Assembly (NCBI GenBank): GCA_036381475.1
Contig: DASVCT010000310.1
Coordinates: forward strand, 1 to 18,339
DNA length: 18,339 nt
Origin: ZC4RG29 sp036381475
Lineage (GTDB): Bacteria; Bacteroidota; Bacteroidia; Cytophagales; Cyclobacteriaceae
Reading direction: 5' to 3'
This document shows positions 1 through 7,456 of the stretch, piece by piece (within the stretch, counting starts at the first letter, position 1; each line of letters begins with the position of its first letter). The notes below the pieces were generated by a model. The model was not told the origin of the DNA. It did not search any database and worked only from the letters and a program-made list of their open reading frames with translations. The position numbers and the translations under genes were made by a program.

Positions 1-199
1 CCAGAAGTTCGGAGATGCCTAAATTTAGTAAAATTTGAAACGGATGCCGCGAAACGGTCGTCCTGATTTTCCACTTGTCGACAAAGCGCCACATTCATGT
101 TCACAGGACCGAGTCTCACTCCACAGCGACGGGACTCCTCCAAGCGGTGCGGAAGTTGGATTACGTGCCTGTGCACGAAGGTTTGGAATCGGGAATGAG
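1..199. other. Left-edge stretch without a supported gene
   Basis: No convincing gene is seen here. On the minus strand an ATG at position 98 opens a frame of 32 codons that stays open to the window edge, but it is too short to judge. A small GC hairpin (arms 164-168 and 173-177, 4-base loop) lies just past the glycosyltransferase stop. It has no T-tract on either side, so it is at best a weak transcription end for that gene. The plus-strand open frame starting at 35 overlaps the end of the glycosyltransferase antisense and has no recognisable features. Confidence 0.4.
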
Positions 200-964
200 C
201 TACTTTCCTTTTTTCAGTTGACGAAAGGCGACATATCTCATATAGCGTTCCCACGCCGCAATGACGGCCAGGAGGAATCCGCGATACCCGTCGAGAAACC
301 CCAGTTTTAGGAAATAGCTTCGAACAAACAGTGACACGGGCTTGATGGCCGCGTGATACAGCCACAATTTTCGTCTCCGCTGCTCCAAGTCGGTCCGGGC
401 AACCAATTGGGCGTAGCGCCACGATTTGGCAACATAGTCCCGGACGGTAGGTGATGCATAATGGAGGAGATCGCCCTTCAGCCGAACGACGCGCGTGCCG
501 CTGTTGAACACCAGCTTTTCATGGATGGCACCCTCCCAGCGCGCTTCATTTTTTCGGAAGACCCGTGTCTTTCGGTCCGGATACCAGTCGCCATGACGGA
601 TCCATCCCCCGAAATAGTGATTCAGACGGTTCATCGAGTACGCTGTATGCGGCGGAGCATTCTCACGCAAGGCATGGATAGATTCGGCGAGTTCGGGTGA
701 AAGCGCCTCGTCGGCATCAAGCGAAACAATAAGATCGCCTGCGGCAAGGGAATTAGCATGGTTCTTTGCTTCGGAGTAGCCCTTCCATTCGCGTTGGAGG
801 AAAGTGACGCCAGCTGCGCGACAAATGTCGGCCGTTCTGTCAGACGAGTATGCGTCCAGCACAATAATCTCATCGCAAACGTCAATCAGGGACTCGAGAC
901 ATCGCCCGATGTCGCGCTCCTCGTTCAGGGAGATGATCACTGCAGAGAGTTTATTTATCGCCAT
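200..964 (-). CDS. Glycosyltransferase family 2, LgtF/WaaE-like
   Basis: This 254-residue protein probably transfers a sugar from a nucleotide-sugar donor onto lipopolysaccharide core or another envelope glycan at the inner face of the cytoplasmic membrane. The N-terminus has the GT-A start SAVIISLNEERDIG (residues 7-20). A nucleotide-binding stretch ending in LDAYSSDRT follows, then the metal-binding acidic motif DADE at 83-86. The middle pattern WYPDRKTRVFRK and the WEGAIHE motif are typical of the beta-1,4-glucosyltransferase LgtF / WaaE (KdtX) group. The C-terminus has a hydrophobic, aromatic-rich helix likely to contact the membrane. I chose the ATG at 964 because it directly precedes the conserved first strand; an ATG at 997 would add 11 residues with no homology signal. 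The acceptor cannot be read from sequence. No other glycan genes are adjacent. Confidence 0.88.
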   Translation of the reverse strand: MAINKLSAVIISLNEERDIGRCLESLIDVCDEIIVLDAYSSDRTADICRAAGVTFLQREWKGYSEAKNHANSLAAGDLIVSLDADEALSPELAESIHALRENAPPHTAYSMNRLNHYFGGWIRHGDWYPDRKTRVFRKNEARWEGAIHEKLVFNSGTRVVRLKGDLLHYASPTVRDYVAKSWRYAQLVARTDLEQRRRKLWLYHAAIKPVSLFVRSYFLKLGFLDGYRGFLLAVIAAWERYMRYVAFRQLKKGK

Positions 965-1242
965 GCCGGTAATCCGCCGATTAAACGCATGCCCCATGCG
1001 CCATGGTTTTCATCCCGCATTCGGATAGACTCCATCAGGTCATACCCTCAATACCAAAACAAATGCCGGCATTCCGCCGGCAGGCACTGAGACTCAATGC
1101 TCTCTTGTATCCCGGGATTGATTCTGGAACCGCGCCGGCGCGGCGACAAGGAACGCTGCGCAACGCCTGGCGACATCGGGCATGCACCATCTTTTTGTGG
1201 GTAAAGCTAAAGAAAAAGTGGCGTCAACGCGGAATAGCGTCC
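965..1242. other. Intergenic region between adaptor gene and glycosyltransferase
   Basis: This 278-base gap on the minus-strand path holds a terminator-like hairpin (entered separately), a GC palindrome at 1132-1141 and a 52-codon minus-strand frame (1035-1190). That frame runs through the hairpin and is probably not a gene. I saw no clear TAnnTTTG promoter box for the glycosyltransferase. The GC-rich inverted repeats suggest a degenerate intergenic repeat, but a single copy in the window cannot prove it. Confidence 0.4.
1055..1082 (-). terminator. Predicted terminator of the sdaAB-tolC-hlyD unit
   Basis: Read on the minus strand this is a perfect 7-bp stem TGCCGGC / GCCGGCA with a 5-base loop, followed by a T-rich tail (TTTGTTTT). 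That is the form of a factor-independent terminator. It lies about 160 bases beyond the adaptor stop codon, which is long, and about 90 bases before the glycosyltransferase start. It therefore separates the two transcription units. Confidence 0.55.
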
Positions 1243-2598
1243 CTATTTCTTTTCCTCCGGTTTGGCCGCTTGCCTAATCCTGTCACCGTCTTTCAACCGC
1301 TTCGATACGACAAGAAATGGACCGGTCACCACCTCCACCGTATCGGCCAGGCCAGACTCGATTTCAATGTTGTCGTAGTCGCTAATGCCCGTCTTTACCT
1401 CGACCATGCGCGCGACACCATTGTCGTTGACGAACACGACAACCTTATCTTCCCGCCGCGGCATCGCGCTGTCAGATTGATTGCTTACAGGTTGCGGACC
1501 AGCTTCCTCCTTCTTCTCAAGTTCAGCCGGGTTGCGTGTGGTAACTGAGGCAAGTGGAACAGACAGTACATTCTCTTTTCGTGTCGTAAGTATTTCCACG
1601 CTCGCTGTCATGCCAGGACGAAAGGGATAGGTATTTCCTTTGTCGATCAGATCCTGGTAGGACGATTTCAAAATAAGGATTCGTACCTCGAACTCCGTGA
1701 TGGCATCAGTTGTGGTCTTTTCATTGGCCGTGTTGGCAATCAGCGTCACAATGCCCTTGAATATTTTTTCCTGCGAACTATAGGCATCGACATCGATGAG
1801 TGCCGTGTCTCCTACGTGTACCCTGACAATGTCGTTCTCGTTTACATCAACCCGCACTTCCATGACGTTGAGGTCGGCAATGCGCATCATTTCTGTGCCC
1901 GCCATCGTTTGGGTTCCCACTACGCGCTCGCCTTTCTTCACATCGAGTTTCGAAACGATACCATCCATAGGCGCCACCACATTGGTGAGCTGAACGTTCT
2001 CGCGCGCCTCACGAACGGACGCCTCACTGCTTCGTACAATGTAGCGTGCGGCTTCTACGGCTTGTCGCGCGGACTTCAAATCGTTCTCAGCTACTTTGTA
2101 GGTCTGCTGGGCGAGTTGCCATTCGGCTTCCGAAATAACTTTCTGATCATACAATTTTTTCTGCCGTTGAAAGTCCTGCTCAGCGCGCATAAACGTCGCC
2201 TGGGCACCTGCCAGTGCCGCTTCAGCAGAAACCTGGTTGGCACGCTGCTGGTTGAGCGCAGCCTGGGCACGTTCGAGTTGCGAGATCCAAATATCCGGGC
2301 GGATTTTCACCAGCGACTGCCCCTGTTTAACAGAGTCACCCTCCTCGATCAACAGGTCGATGATTTCGCCAGAAACTTCGGGGGCAATCTTTACCTCCGT
2401 TACCGGCTGTACGGAACCCGAAGCGCTTACCTTCTCCGTTATCGTTTTGTAGGCAACCTTGGCGATCTCGACTTCCATTTCCCTGGGCTTGCCAATCCAA
2501 CCCATCGACCTGCCGATAGCCAATACGATGATGATTAGGACCGCGGCACCGATTAGCCAGTAAAGGAGTTTGTTGGATTTTTTTCTTTGTTTAGCCAT
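1243..2598 (-). CDS. HlyD/MacA-type efflux periplasmic adaptor
   Basis: This 451-residue membrane fusion protein should bridge an inner-membrane transporter and a TolC-type outer-membrane channel. Residues 1-10 are basic. One membrane anchor (about 11-28) follows, then the first half of a biotinyl-lipoyl domain (about 60-100, with GSVQPVTEVKIAPEVSG). An Ala/Gln-rich helical hairpin spans about 104-200, then the second lipoyl half with VVAPMDGIVSKLDV, and then the beta-barrel and membrane-proximal domains (FRPGMTASVEIL). A charged, low-complexity insert (Lys/Glu, Pro, Ser rich) interrupts the membrane-proximal domain near residue 365, and the tail is lysine-rich. The anchor and layout are closest to MacA-like adaptors of ABC exporters rather than RND lipoprotein adaptors, but this is inference. 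It lies 10 bases after the TolC-like gene. No ABC or RND subunit follows. Confidence 0.9.
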   Translation of the reverse strand: MAKQRKKSNKLLYWLIGAAVLIIIVLAIGRSMGWIGKPREMEVEIAKVAYKTITEKVSASGSVQPVTEVKIAPEVSGEIIDLLIEEGDSVKQGQSLVKIRPDIWISQLERAQAALNQQRANQVSAEAALAGAQATFMRAEQDFQRQKKLYDQKVISEAEWQLAQQTYKVAENDLKSARQAVEAARYIVRSSEASVREARENVQLTNVVAPMDGIVSKLDVKKGERVVGTQTMAGTEMMRIADLNVMEVRVDVNENDIVRVHVGDTALIDVDAYSSQEKIFKGIVTLIANTANEKTTTDAITEFEVRILILKSSYQDLIDKGNTYPFRPGMTASVEILTTRKENVLSVPLASVTTRNPAELEKKEEAGPQPVSNQSDSAMPRREDKVVVFVNDNGVARMVEVKTGISDYDNIEIESGLADTVEVVTGPFLVVSKRLKDGDRIRQAAKPEEKK

Positions 2599-2608
2599 AG
2601 ATCAGGTA

Positions 2609-4075
2609 TTAGAAATCGACGGGTTTATTTTGATAGAAATCGAGGATCTTCTTACGAAACACAAAATTGTACTTGGCCCTCGCCAGGTCGCTGCGGGCCT
2701 GAAAGAGTTGGCTTTCCGCCAATTGGTACTCGAAGTAGTTCGAGGCGCCGCTGTTGTAGCGGGCTTCAACCGACCGGAATGCCTCTTCGCGCGCGGCCAC
2801 TTGCTGTTGCGCAGACTGATACGTTTTAGATGCGGCAATTGCATCGTTATAGGCGGTCTCCACGTCCTGGCGAAGCAGGTTTCTCACATCGGCCCGGGCT
2901 AACTCCGCCTGATTTCGGGCAATGATCGCACGCTGATAAGCTGAGCGCGCTTGCATCCCGTTGAAAACCGGAATGGATAGGCTCAGATTCAGCGACCGAA
3001 ATATATTGTCCCTGAATTGTTCACTGCGTCCATAGCTCTCCTCCAGCACACCCGGCATTTGAAAGGAATTCGTCAGGACCTTTTGACCCGTTCCCTCGAC
3101 ATAGCCGATCTCTTCGACCACCGGAATCGGATCGTCGCCGTTCGGAACAAAATGGGGGCCGTCCGATGCACTTGAATAGTTCGTCGTTACCGAGCCAAAC
3201 AGCGACAGTCGTGGATACAGGTTGCCCCGTGACGCCTTAATGCCGTGTTCCCAGCTCTCGACTCTCAGGTCAGCGGCCCTGATCTCCGGCATTACGCGCA
3301 AGGCCGCCTGGAATACTTCGTCTCGTGTAACATCCAACACCAGATCTTCCACCGTCAGCTCCGGAACTTCCACATCGATTTCAGCGGTCGCCGGAAGTTG
3401 CATGGCCTGCTTCAGCTGAAGGAGCGAGAGGGCCAGTGCGTTCTCCTGATTTACGACGTTGAGTTCGTTGGAAGCAACTTCCGCTTCAAGGTTGAGCTGA
3501 TCCGACATGGGAAGTGCGCCCAACTCGACCTGAACACGGGTCCGTTGAAGTTGTGCCTGACTCGAACTCAATTGAAGTTGTGCGTTGTCGAGCAACTCCT
3601 TGTTGAAGATCACATTTACGTACAAGGTTACCACGTTGATGATGACGTCATTCCGTGCCTTCTCCAGGTCGGCTTCGGAAGCGTTAAGGCTGTAACGGTT
3701 CTGTTTGATTTCATTTTGTATTCGGAGGCCGTTAAAAAGCGTAACGCTACTTTGAGCGGCAAGCTGATTGGACCGTATTTCCTGGGTCGTAAACAAGTTC
3801 GTCACCGGGTTTATCGATCGCCCCCAGTTCAGCCCATATGACGCCGACCCGTTCAACGATGGTACCATAGACCATCGGGAAAGGTTATAGTCAATCCGGC
3901 TTACCTCGACGTCCAGCTCGCTTCGCTTTACGGCAAGGCTTGCCTCCAATGCATAATCGACGCATTCACGCAGTGTCCATATCCTGTTGTCATGGATGGT
4001 GTCCGTTTGTGCCGAAAGGCGTCCGAAAGCAAAAAGAAAAACAAATAAAAAGGACTGGGTAAGTCGTCGTTTCAT
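2609..4075 (-). CDS. TolC family outer-membrane efflux protein
   Basis: This 488-residue outer-membrane channel subunit is the partner expected for the adaptor downstream. The first 23 residues form a signal peptide (MKRR, then a Phe/Leu-rich core, ending LSAQ). The mature protein begins with the family hallmark WTLRECVDYAL. Two OEP repeats follow, each with long heptad-like helices; the second includes SLNLSLSIPVFNGMQARSAY and then a helix of the AEVRNLL/DVETAYNDA type. Length matches the family. I chose the ATG at 4075 because it starts the signal peptide. An ATG at 4093 would add six residues, overlap sdaAB and bury the signal. It lies 7 bases after the sdaAB stop and 10 bases before the adaptor start, so co-transcription is likely. 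The substrate is unknown. Confidence 0.92.
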   Translation of the reverse strand: MKRRLTQSFLFVFLFAFGRLSAQTDTIHDNRIWTLRECVDYALEASLAVKRSELDVEVSRIDYNLSRWSMVPSLNGSASYGLNWGRSINPVTNLFTTQEIRSNQLAAQSSVTLFNGLRIQNEIKQNRYSLNASEADLEKARNDVIINVVTLYVNVIFNKELLDNAQLQLSSSQAQLQRTRVQVELGALPMSDQLNLEAEVASNELNVVNQENALALSLLQLKQAMQLPATAEIDVEVPELTVEDLVLDVTRDEVFQAALRVMPEIRAADLRVESWEHGIKASRGNLYPRLSLFGSVTTNYSSASDGPHFVPNGDDPIPVVEEIGYVEGTGQKVLTNSFQMPGVLEESYGRSEQFRDNIFRSLNLSLSIPVFNGMQARSAYQRAIIARNQAELARADVRNLLRQDVETAYNDAIAASKTYQSAQQQVAAREEAFRSVEARYNSGASNYFEYQLAESQLFQARSDLARAKYNFVFRKKILDFYQNKPVDF

Positions 4076-4082
4076 GGTGTGG

Positions 4083-4763
4083 TCAAAGGTCAATGTCTGG
4101 TATATAGGTAACCGATCGTACCCACTTCAGGCTCCTTAGGTAGTCGAGTGTAAGGGGTCTCAGTCCCGAATCCATTTCGATTACGAGACACGCGATGTCG
4201 TGTTTGCCCTTACGGGAAACTGACATCGACGCTATGTTGCAGCCGTCATGGGCAAGCACGCTTGCGATGAACGCGATACTTCCCGGCACGTCTTCGGCCG
4301 TCAAAACGAGGGTGTGGAGACTGGCACGAAAGCCGGCCTTGAAACCGTTGATCTCCGCAATATTGATCACTCCGCCACCCAGGCTTTCAGCGACGACTTC
4401 AACCTTTTTCCCCGAGCCGTCCTCAACCACAAGCTTGAGTGTGTTGGGATGCATCGTCGACGCGTTCGGGATGCCCTTAAAGGTGACAGCAAAGCCGGTT
4501 TTCGCAGCCAACTCGAGTGCCTGGCGGATCCGGGTGTCATCGGTTTTGAAATCCATTAGTCCCGCCACGATTGCACGATCACTGCCATGCCCCTCGAAAG
4601 TGCGTGCAAAAGAGTTGTAAAACGTTACTTCGGCCCGAACCGGCGCTCCTTCCAGCAACCTGCGGACGGTACGACCGATTCGAACAACCCCGGCGGTATG
4701 GGAACTGGACGGCCCGATCATGACAGGTCCGATCATATCAAAAACACCGCTTCGCTCAGCCAT
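4083..4763 (-). CDS. sdaAB: L-serine ammonia-lyase, iron-sulfur type, beta subunit
   Basis: This is the 226-residue beta chain of the two-subunit, [4Fe-4S]-dependent L-serine dehydratase, which turns L-serine into pyruvate and ammonia in the cytoplasm. The motif GPSSSHTAG (residues 17-25) is the family signature. The N-terminal half is the SDH beta domain, with FYNSFARTFEGHGSDRA and an NTLKLVVE stretch. From about residue 145 the C-terminus is an ACT domain (LVLTAEDVPGSIAFIASVL), which often binds serine or another effector. The iron-sulfur cysteines reside in the alpha subunit SdaAA, which is not in this window. The gene leads the unit that continues into the TolC-like and adaptor genes. It is preceded by a 96-base gap from thyA that contains a probable terminator, so its promoter should lie in that gap. 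I saw no clear box there. Confidence 0.93.
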   Translation of the reverse strand: MAERSGVFDMIGPVMIGPSSSHTAGVVRIGRTVRRLLEGAPVRAEVTFYNSFARTFEGHGSDRAIVAGLMDFKTDDTRIRQALELAAKTGFAVTFKGIPNASTMHPNTLKLVVEDGSGKKVEVVAESLGGGVINIAEINGFKAGFRASLHTLVLTAEDVPGSIAFIASVLAHDGCNIASMSVSRKGKHDIACLVIEMDSGLRPLTLDYLRSLKWVRSVTYIPDIDL

Positions 4764-4828
4764 ATTGGGTTAATAATGGTACGCAATATGTCGCATGAAA
4801 GTTGAAATGTTACAGGACGGGATGCATT

Positions 4829-4846
4829 AAAAGGCTGGAAAGCCCT
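4829..4846 (-). terminator. Possible weak terminator after thyA
   Basis: Read on the minus strand, arms AGGGCT and AGCCTT form a 6-bp stem including one G-U pair around a TTCC tetraloop. The 3' arm runs into TTTT. It starts about 14 bases past the thyA stop and precedes sdaAB, so it could end the thyA transcript. The stem is short, so efficiency is doubtful. Confidence 0.4.
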
Positions 4847-4859
4847 GTCGCCATGCCAC

Positions 4860-5654
4860 TCACACGGCAATGGGCGCCTTGATGGATGGGTGCGACTGGT
4901 ACCCAACCACCGCAATATCTTCAGGTGTGTATTCGAATAGGGATTCCGGCTTCCTCCGGAATTCCAATGACGGCAGCGGCATGGGCTCACGGGTCAGTTG
5001 GAGGCGGGCCTGCTCCAGGTGATTCGTGTAAAGATGCACGTCGCCACCGGTCCAGACGAATTCTCCCGGGACCAGGTCGCATTGATGAGCCACCATGTGA
5101 GTCAGAAGGCCGTAAGAAGCAATGTTGAACGGTACGCCAAGGAAATAGTCGGCGCTGCGCTGATACAGCTGGCAGGAAAGTTTGCCGTCGGCAACATAAA
5201 ACTGGAATAACGCATGACAGGGAGGCAATGCCATCTTTTCGATTTCGGCGGGATTCCAGGCCGTTACGATATGTCTCCTCGAGTCAGGATTTTTTCGGAT
5301 CTGATCCATTACCCTGGCGATCTGATCGATCGACTCCCCATTGGGGGCGGGCCAGCTTCTCCACTGGTAGCCGTACACGGGACCGAGGTCGCCCTTTTCG
5401 TCGGCCCATTCATCCCAGATCGTCACGCCATGCTGATGGAGGTATGCTGTGTTGGTATCACCCCTCAAAAACCACAACAACTCGACGATAATGGAACGGA
5501 GGTGAAGACGCTTGGTCGTCACAACGGGAAACCCTTCGGCCAGGTCGAAACGCATTTGTCTTCCAAAAACCGATAAGGTGCCCGTGCCCGTTCGGTCTTC
5601 CTTCTTGGTTCCGTTATCGAGGATGTCCTGCATCAAATCGAGGTACTGTCGCAT
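4860..5654 (-). CDS. thyA: Thymidylate synthase
   Basis: ThyA methylates dUMP to dTMP using 5,10-methylenetetrahydrofolate, the de novo route to the DNA base thymine. The 264-residue length equals that of the Escherichia coli enzyme. The phosphate-binding DRTGTGT motif (20-26), the catalytic cysteine C146 in LPPCHALFQFYV, the DSRRHIV arginine pair (126-127), QRSAD and the VHLYTNH segment are all present and in register. Open frame extends 41 codons upstream to 5777. That extension translates the terminator of the neighbouring gene into a Phe-rich string, so the ATG at 5654 is the real start. Dihydrofolate reductase (folA), often next to thyA, is not adjacent here. A candidate promoter lies at 5680-5705. 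Confidence 0.98.
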   Translation of the reverse strand: MRQYLDLMQDILDNGTKKEDRTGTGTLSVFGRQMRFDLAEGFPVVTTKRLHLRSIIVELLWFLRGDTNTAYLHQHGVTIWDEWADEKGDLGPVYGYQWRSWPAPNGESIDQIARVMDQIRKNPDSRRHIVTAWNPAEIEKMALPPCHALFQFYVADGKLSCQLYQRSADYFLGVPFNIASYGLLTHMVAHQCDLVPGEFVWTGGDVHLYTNHLEQARLQLTREPMPLPSLEFRRKPESLFEYTPEDIAVVGYQSHPSIKAPIAV

Positions 5655-5679
5655 AGTTGGGCTTTGGCCTGCAAAGAAA

Positions 5680-5705
5680 AAAAGATACAATGGATTCTCA
5701 ATCAA
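5680..5705 (-). promoter_or_regulatory. Candidate thyA promoter
   Basis: On the minus strand, TATCTTTT (5680-5687) matches the Bacteroidota -7 consensus TAnnTTTG except for the last base. A TTG (5703-5705) lies upstream with a 15-base spacer, shorter than the usual 19-20. It lies between the lipoprotein terminator and the thyA ATG, which is where a promoter would be needed. The match is imperfect, so confidence is low. Confidence 0.3.
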
Positions 5706-5709
5706 AACG

Positions 5710-5738
5710 AAAAAAAAAGCCGGCGCGTGCCGGCTTTT
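5710..5738 (-). terminator. Rho-independent terminator of the lipoprotein gene
   Basis: On the minus strand this reads AAAAGCCGGC, a 4-base loop, then GCCGGCTTTT continuing into a run of T (nine in total from the A-run at 5710-5718). It is a 10-bp stem with a U-tract, 23 bases after the lipoprotein stop codon. The plus-strand T-run is only four bases, so it acts mainly on the minus strand. Confidence 0.9.
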
Positions 5739-5760
5739 CAGGAAAAGTGGAAGCAAGTAT

Positions 5761-6582
5761 CTAATTGGTGACAGCAACGGTCGTGGCGGTGCCCCCGCTG
5801 ATCTTAACCGTAACCGTTCTGTCGCATTCCCCTGAGCCGTAATCGATGATCATGCTTCTGCCGCCGCTCACAAACGTCTTGATACCCTCAACGGCCATGT
5901 AGATGCCTTCGGAAAGAACACATTTGCGTTTGTACACGAGCGTCTCATCAATATGCATCGAGTAGTCTCTTCCCCGTCTGTTTACGCCATCCGCATGGCC
6001 ATCAAGCCGCACGGTTTGGTCGACGGTGTTGATCTCGCGCACGAAAGCAGAGCTTCGGGTCGACTCGCTGCCATCTGCCCAGACGGCCCTGCCGTTTTCA
6101 AGCGTGATCTCATGGCGGATCACTTTAGGGTCGTCCGACGCAAGGCGGCGCAGGGTGCGGGTACCCGAAAGCGCCACACCGTTGACGACATAATCTTCAA
6201 AGGTGAGCGATACCGTAAAACCTGTCGAGCCGGCTGGGCCGCCGCTATAAGTGAGCCGGATGACGCCGGAACGGGTGTTGCCACGAGGATCCGTACAGCC
6301 GTCCCCGAAGTCGAGCGTGAGTTCACCGGAAAGGTTAGTACCTGAAAAGCTCACCGCCGTACAAAACCGGTCGTCGGACGCCAGGCGCCCCCCTCCGACC
6401 GGGCTGTCTTCACTGGTAACTGCAGTCAACGCCATATCGTCGGTGTCTTCATAATAAGCGTCGATAAGGGACTCGGAGATGACGTCGGTGACTTCGCCTC
6501 CGGACAGGCGTTCGTCCTCCGACGTGCAGCCCGCAGCCAGTACGCCGCACATCATCGCTATCAGAATCTGGATGTTTTTCAT
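5761..6582 (-). CDS. Hypothetical surface-type lipoprotein
   Basis: This is a 273-residue protein of unknown function. Residues 1-18 form a lipoprotein signal peptide with lipobox LAAGC, so C19 should be lipidated. The cysteine is followed by TSEDE, a Ser/acidic string resembling the Bacteroidota lipoprotein export signal, which suggests display on the outer face of the outer membrane (inference). After an acidic linker (about 30-60) the protein is Gly/Thr/Ser-rich with alternating beta-strand patterns, such as LSGELTLDFGDGCTDPRG and SGVIRLTYSGG. Cysteines near 74, 96, 219 and 255 could form two disulfides. I do not recognise a named domain; DFGDGCTD-type strands recur in uncharacterised Bacteroidota lipoproteins. 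It stands alone, divergent from the DUF4159 gene, with its own strong terminator. Confidence 0.8.
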   Translation of the reverse strand: MKNIQILIAMMCGVLAAGCTSEDERLSGGEVTDVISESLIDAYYEDTDDMALTAVTSEDSPVGGGRLASDDRFCTAVSFSGTNLSGELTLDFGDGCTDPRGNTRSGVIRLTYSGGPAGSTGFTVSLTFEDYVVNGVALSGTRTLRRLASDDPKVIRHEITLENGRAVWADGSESTRSSAFVREINTVDQTVRLDGHADGVNRRGRDYSMHIDETLVYKRKCVLSEGIYMAVEGIKTFVSGGRSMIIDYGSGECDRTVTVKISGGTATTVAVTN

Positions 6583-6787
6583 GTGAAGATGGTTTTCGTG
6601 TCAAGAAACAATCTACAACGCCGGAACTCTCAATTGCGTTTGTTCCTCCCTTAGAGACATCGGACGCGCGAAGGTTTAACGGCCTTGTTGGAAAAATTTG
6701 AGGGTTCGCCGAAAGGGTGGGAATTCCAGCCCGGATTCACTATTTTGGCGACACGGTTATGCGCAAATTGGCAAAATATTGTGTGGA
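6583..6787. promoter_or_regulatory. Divergent intergenic region, lipoprotein / DUF4159
   Basis: This 205-base gap lies between two divergently read genes and must hold both promoters. On the plus strand TATTTTGG at 6741-6748 resembles the Bacteroidota -7 box, but the spacing inside the box is one base short and no TTG lies at the right distance. On the minus strand TAGATTGT near 6608-6615 is also imperfect. I could not assign either promoter with confidence. A TTG-initiated extension of the DUF4159 frame (from 6698) crosses this region but has no homology signal. Confidence 0.45.
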
Positions 6788-7456
6788 ATGGCTATGGTGA
6801 AAGGAATGTTGACGATCGTGTGCCTGGCACTATCACTAACCGGCGTCCAGGCTCAATACAAGCTCAAACTGGCGAAACTGAAGTACAACGGAGGCGGCGA
6901 CTGGTACGCGAACAAGACGGCACTCCCGAATCTAATAGAGTTCTGCAGCAAAGAACTTGGCATCGTCCTGGCCCCGGAAGAAGATATCGTTGAAGCATCG
7001 AGCCGGGACATCTTCCTTTATCCCTATGTGTATATGACCGGTCACGGCAATGTTGTCTTTAGCGAAGCTGACGCTGCGAACCTGCGAAAGTACCTTATCG
7101 GCGGCGGCTTCCTCCATATCGACGACAACTATGGACTCGACAAGTTCATCCGGCTTGAACTCAAGAAAGTATTTCCGGAACTGGAGCTGGTTGAAATTCC
7201 ATTCGACCACCCGATCTATCATCAGAAGTTCGACTTCCCCAACGGGCTTCCCAAGATCCATGAGCACGACGGCAAACCTGCACAAGGTCTGGGGCTGATA
7301 TATGAAGGAAGACTGGTAGTGTTTTATTCTTACGAATGCGACCTGGGCAACGGCTGGGAAGATCAGCGCATGTATAACGATCCGGAAGAAAAACGACAGG
7401 CAGCATTGAAGATGGGCGCCAACATCATCTCCTATTGCTTCACCCATCCGAACTAG
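6788..7456 (+). CDS. DUF4159 domain protein, exported
   Basis: This 222-residue protein belongs to the DUF4159 family, which is frequent in Bacteroidota and has a class I glutamine-amidotransferase-like (ThuA-like) alpha/beta fold. No enzymatic role is established. Residues 1-23 look like a signal peptide (MAMVKGM, hydrophobic core, GVQAQ), so it should act in the periplasm. Family landmarks include the N-terminal LAKLKYNGGGDWYAN, the middle strand FLYPYVYMTGHGNVVFS, GGGFLHIDDNYG and the FDHPIYH segment, followed by IYEGRLVVFYSYECDLGNGWED. Start choice is ATG 6788 (or 6794), because both begin the signal peptide. The stop codon overlaps a GTG that may start the next gene (TAGTG), so the two genes are probably translated together. 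In other genomes DUF4159 genes often lie near MoxR/DUF58 genes; none is seen here. Confidence 0.88.
   Translation: MAMVKGMLTIVCLALSLTGVQAQYKLKLAKLKYNGGGDWYANKTALPNLIEFCSKELGIVLAPEEDIVEASSRDIFLYPYVYMTGHGNVVFSEADAANLRKYLIGGGFLHIDDNYGLDKFIRLELKKVFPELELVEIPFDHPIYHQKFDFPNGLPKIHEHDGKPAQGLGLIYEGRLVVFYSYECDLGNGWEDQRMYNDPEEKRQAALKMGANIISYCFTHPN

Noticed and set aside
1..98. Minus-strand frame from ATG 98 open to the window edge
   Set aside because: Only 32 codons are visible and no motif is recognisable, so it cannot be told from chance.
35..310. Plus-strand 91-codon open frame at the left edge
   Set aside because: It overlaps the glycosyltransferase end antisense, has no signal peptide or family motif, and shows Arg/Ser/Pro-rich composition typical of a shadow frame.
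1035..1190. 52-codon minus-strand frame
   Set aside because: It runs through a predicted terminator hairpin and reads as Arg/Cys-rich repeats, so it is kept only as a low-interest repeat observation.
1816..2538. 240-codon plus-strand frame antisense to the adaptor gene
   Set aside because: The minus-strand frame encodes a recognisable HlyD-type protein along its full length; the plus frame is a shadow.
5953..6345. Long plus-strand frame inside the lipoprotein gene
   Set aside because: It lies entirely antisense to a gene with a clear signal peptide, lipobox and terminator, and has no features of its own.
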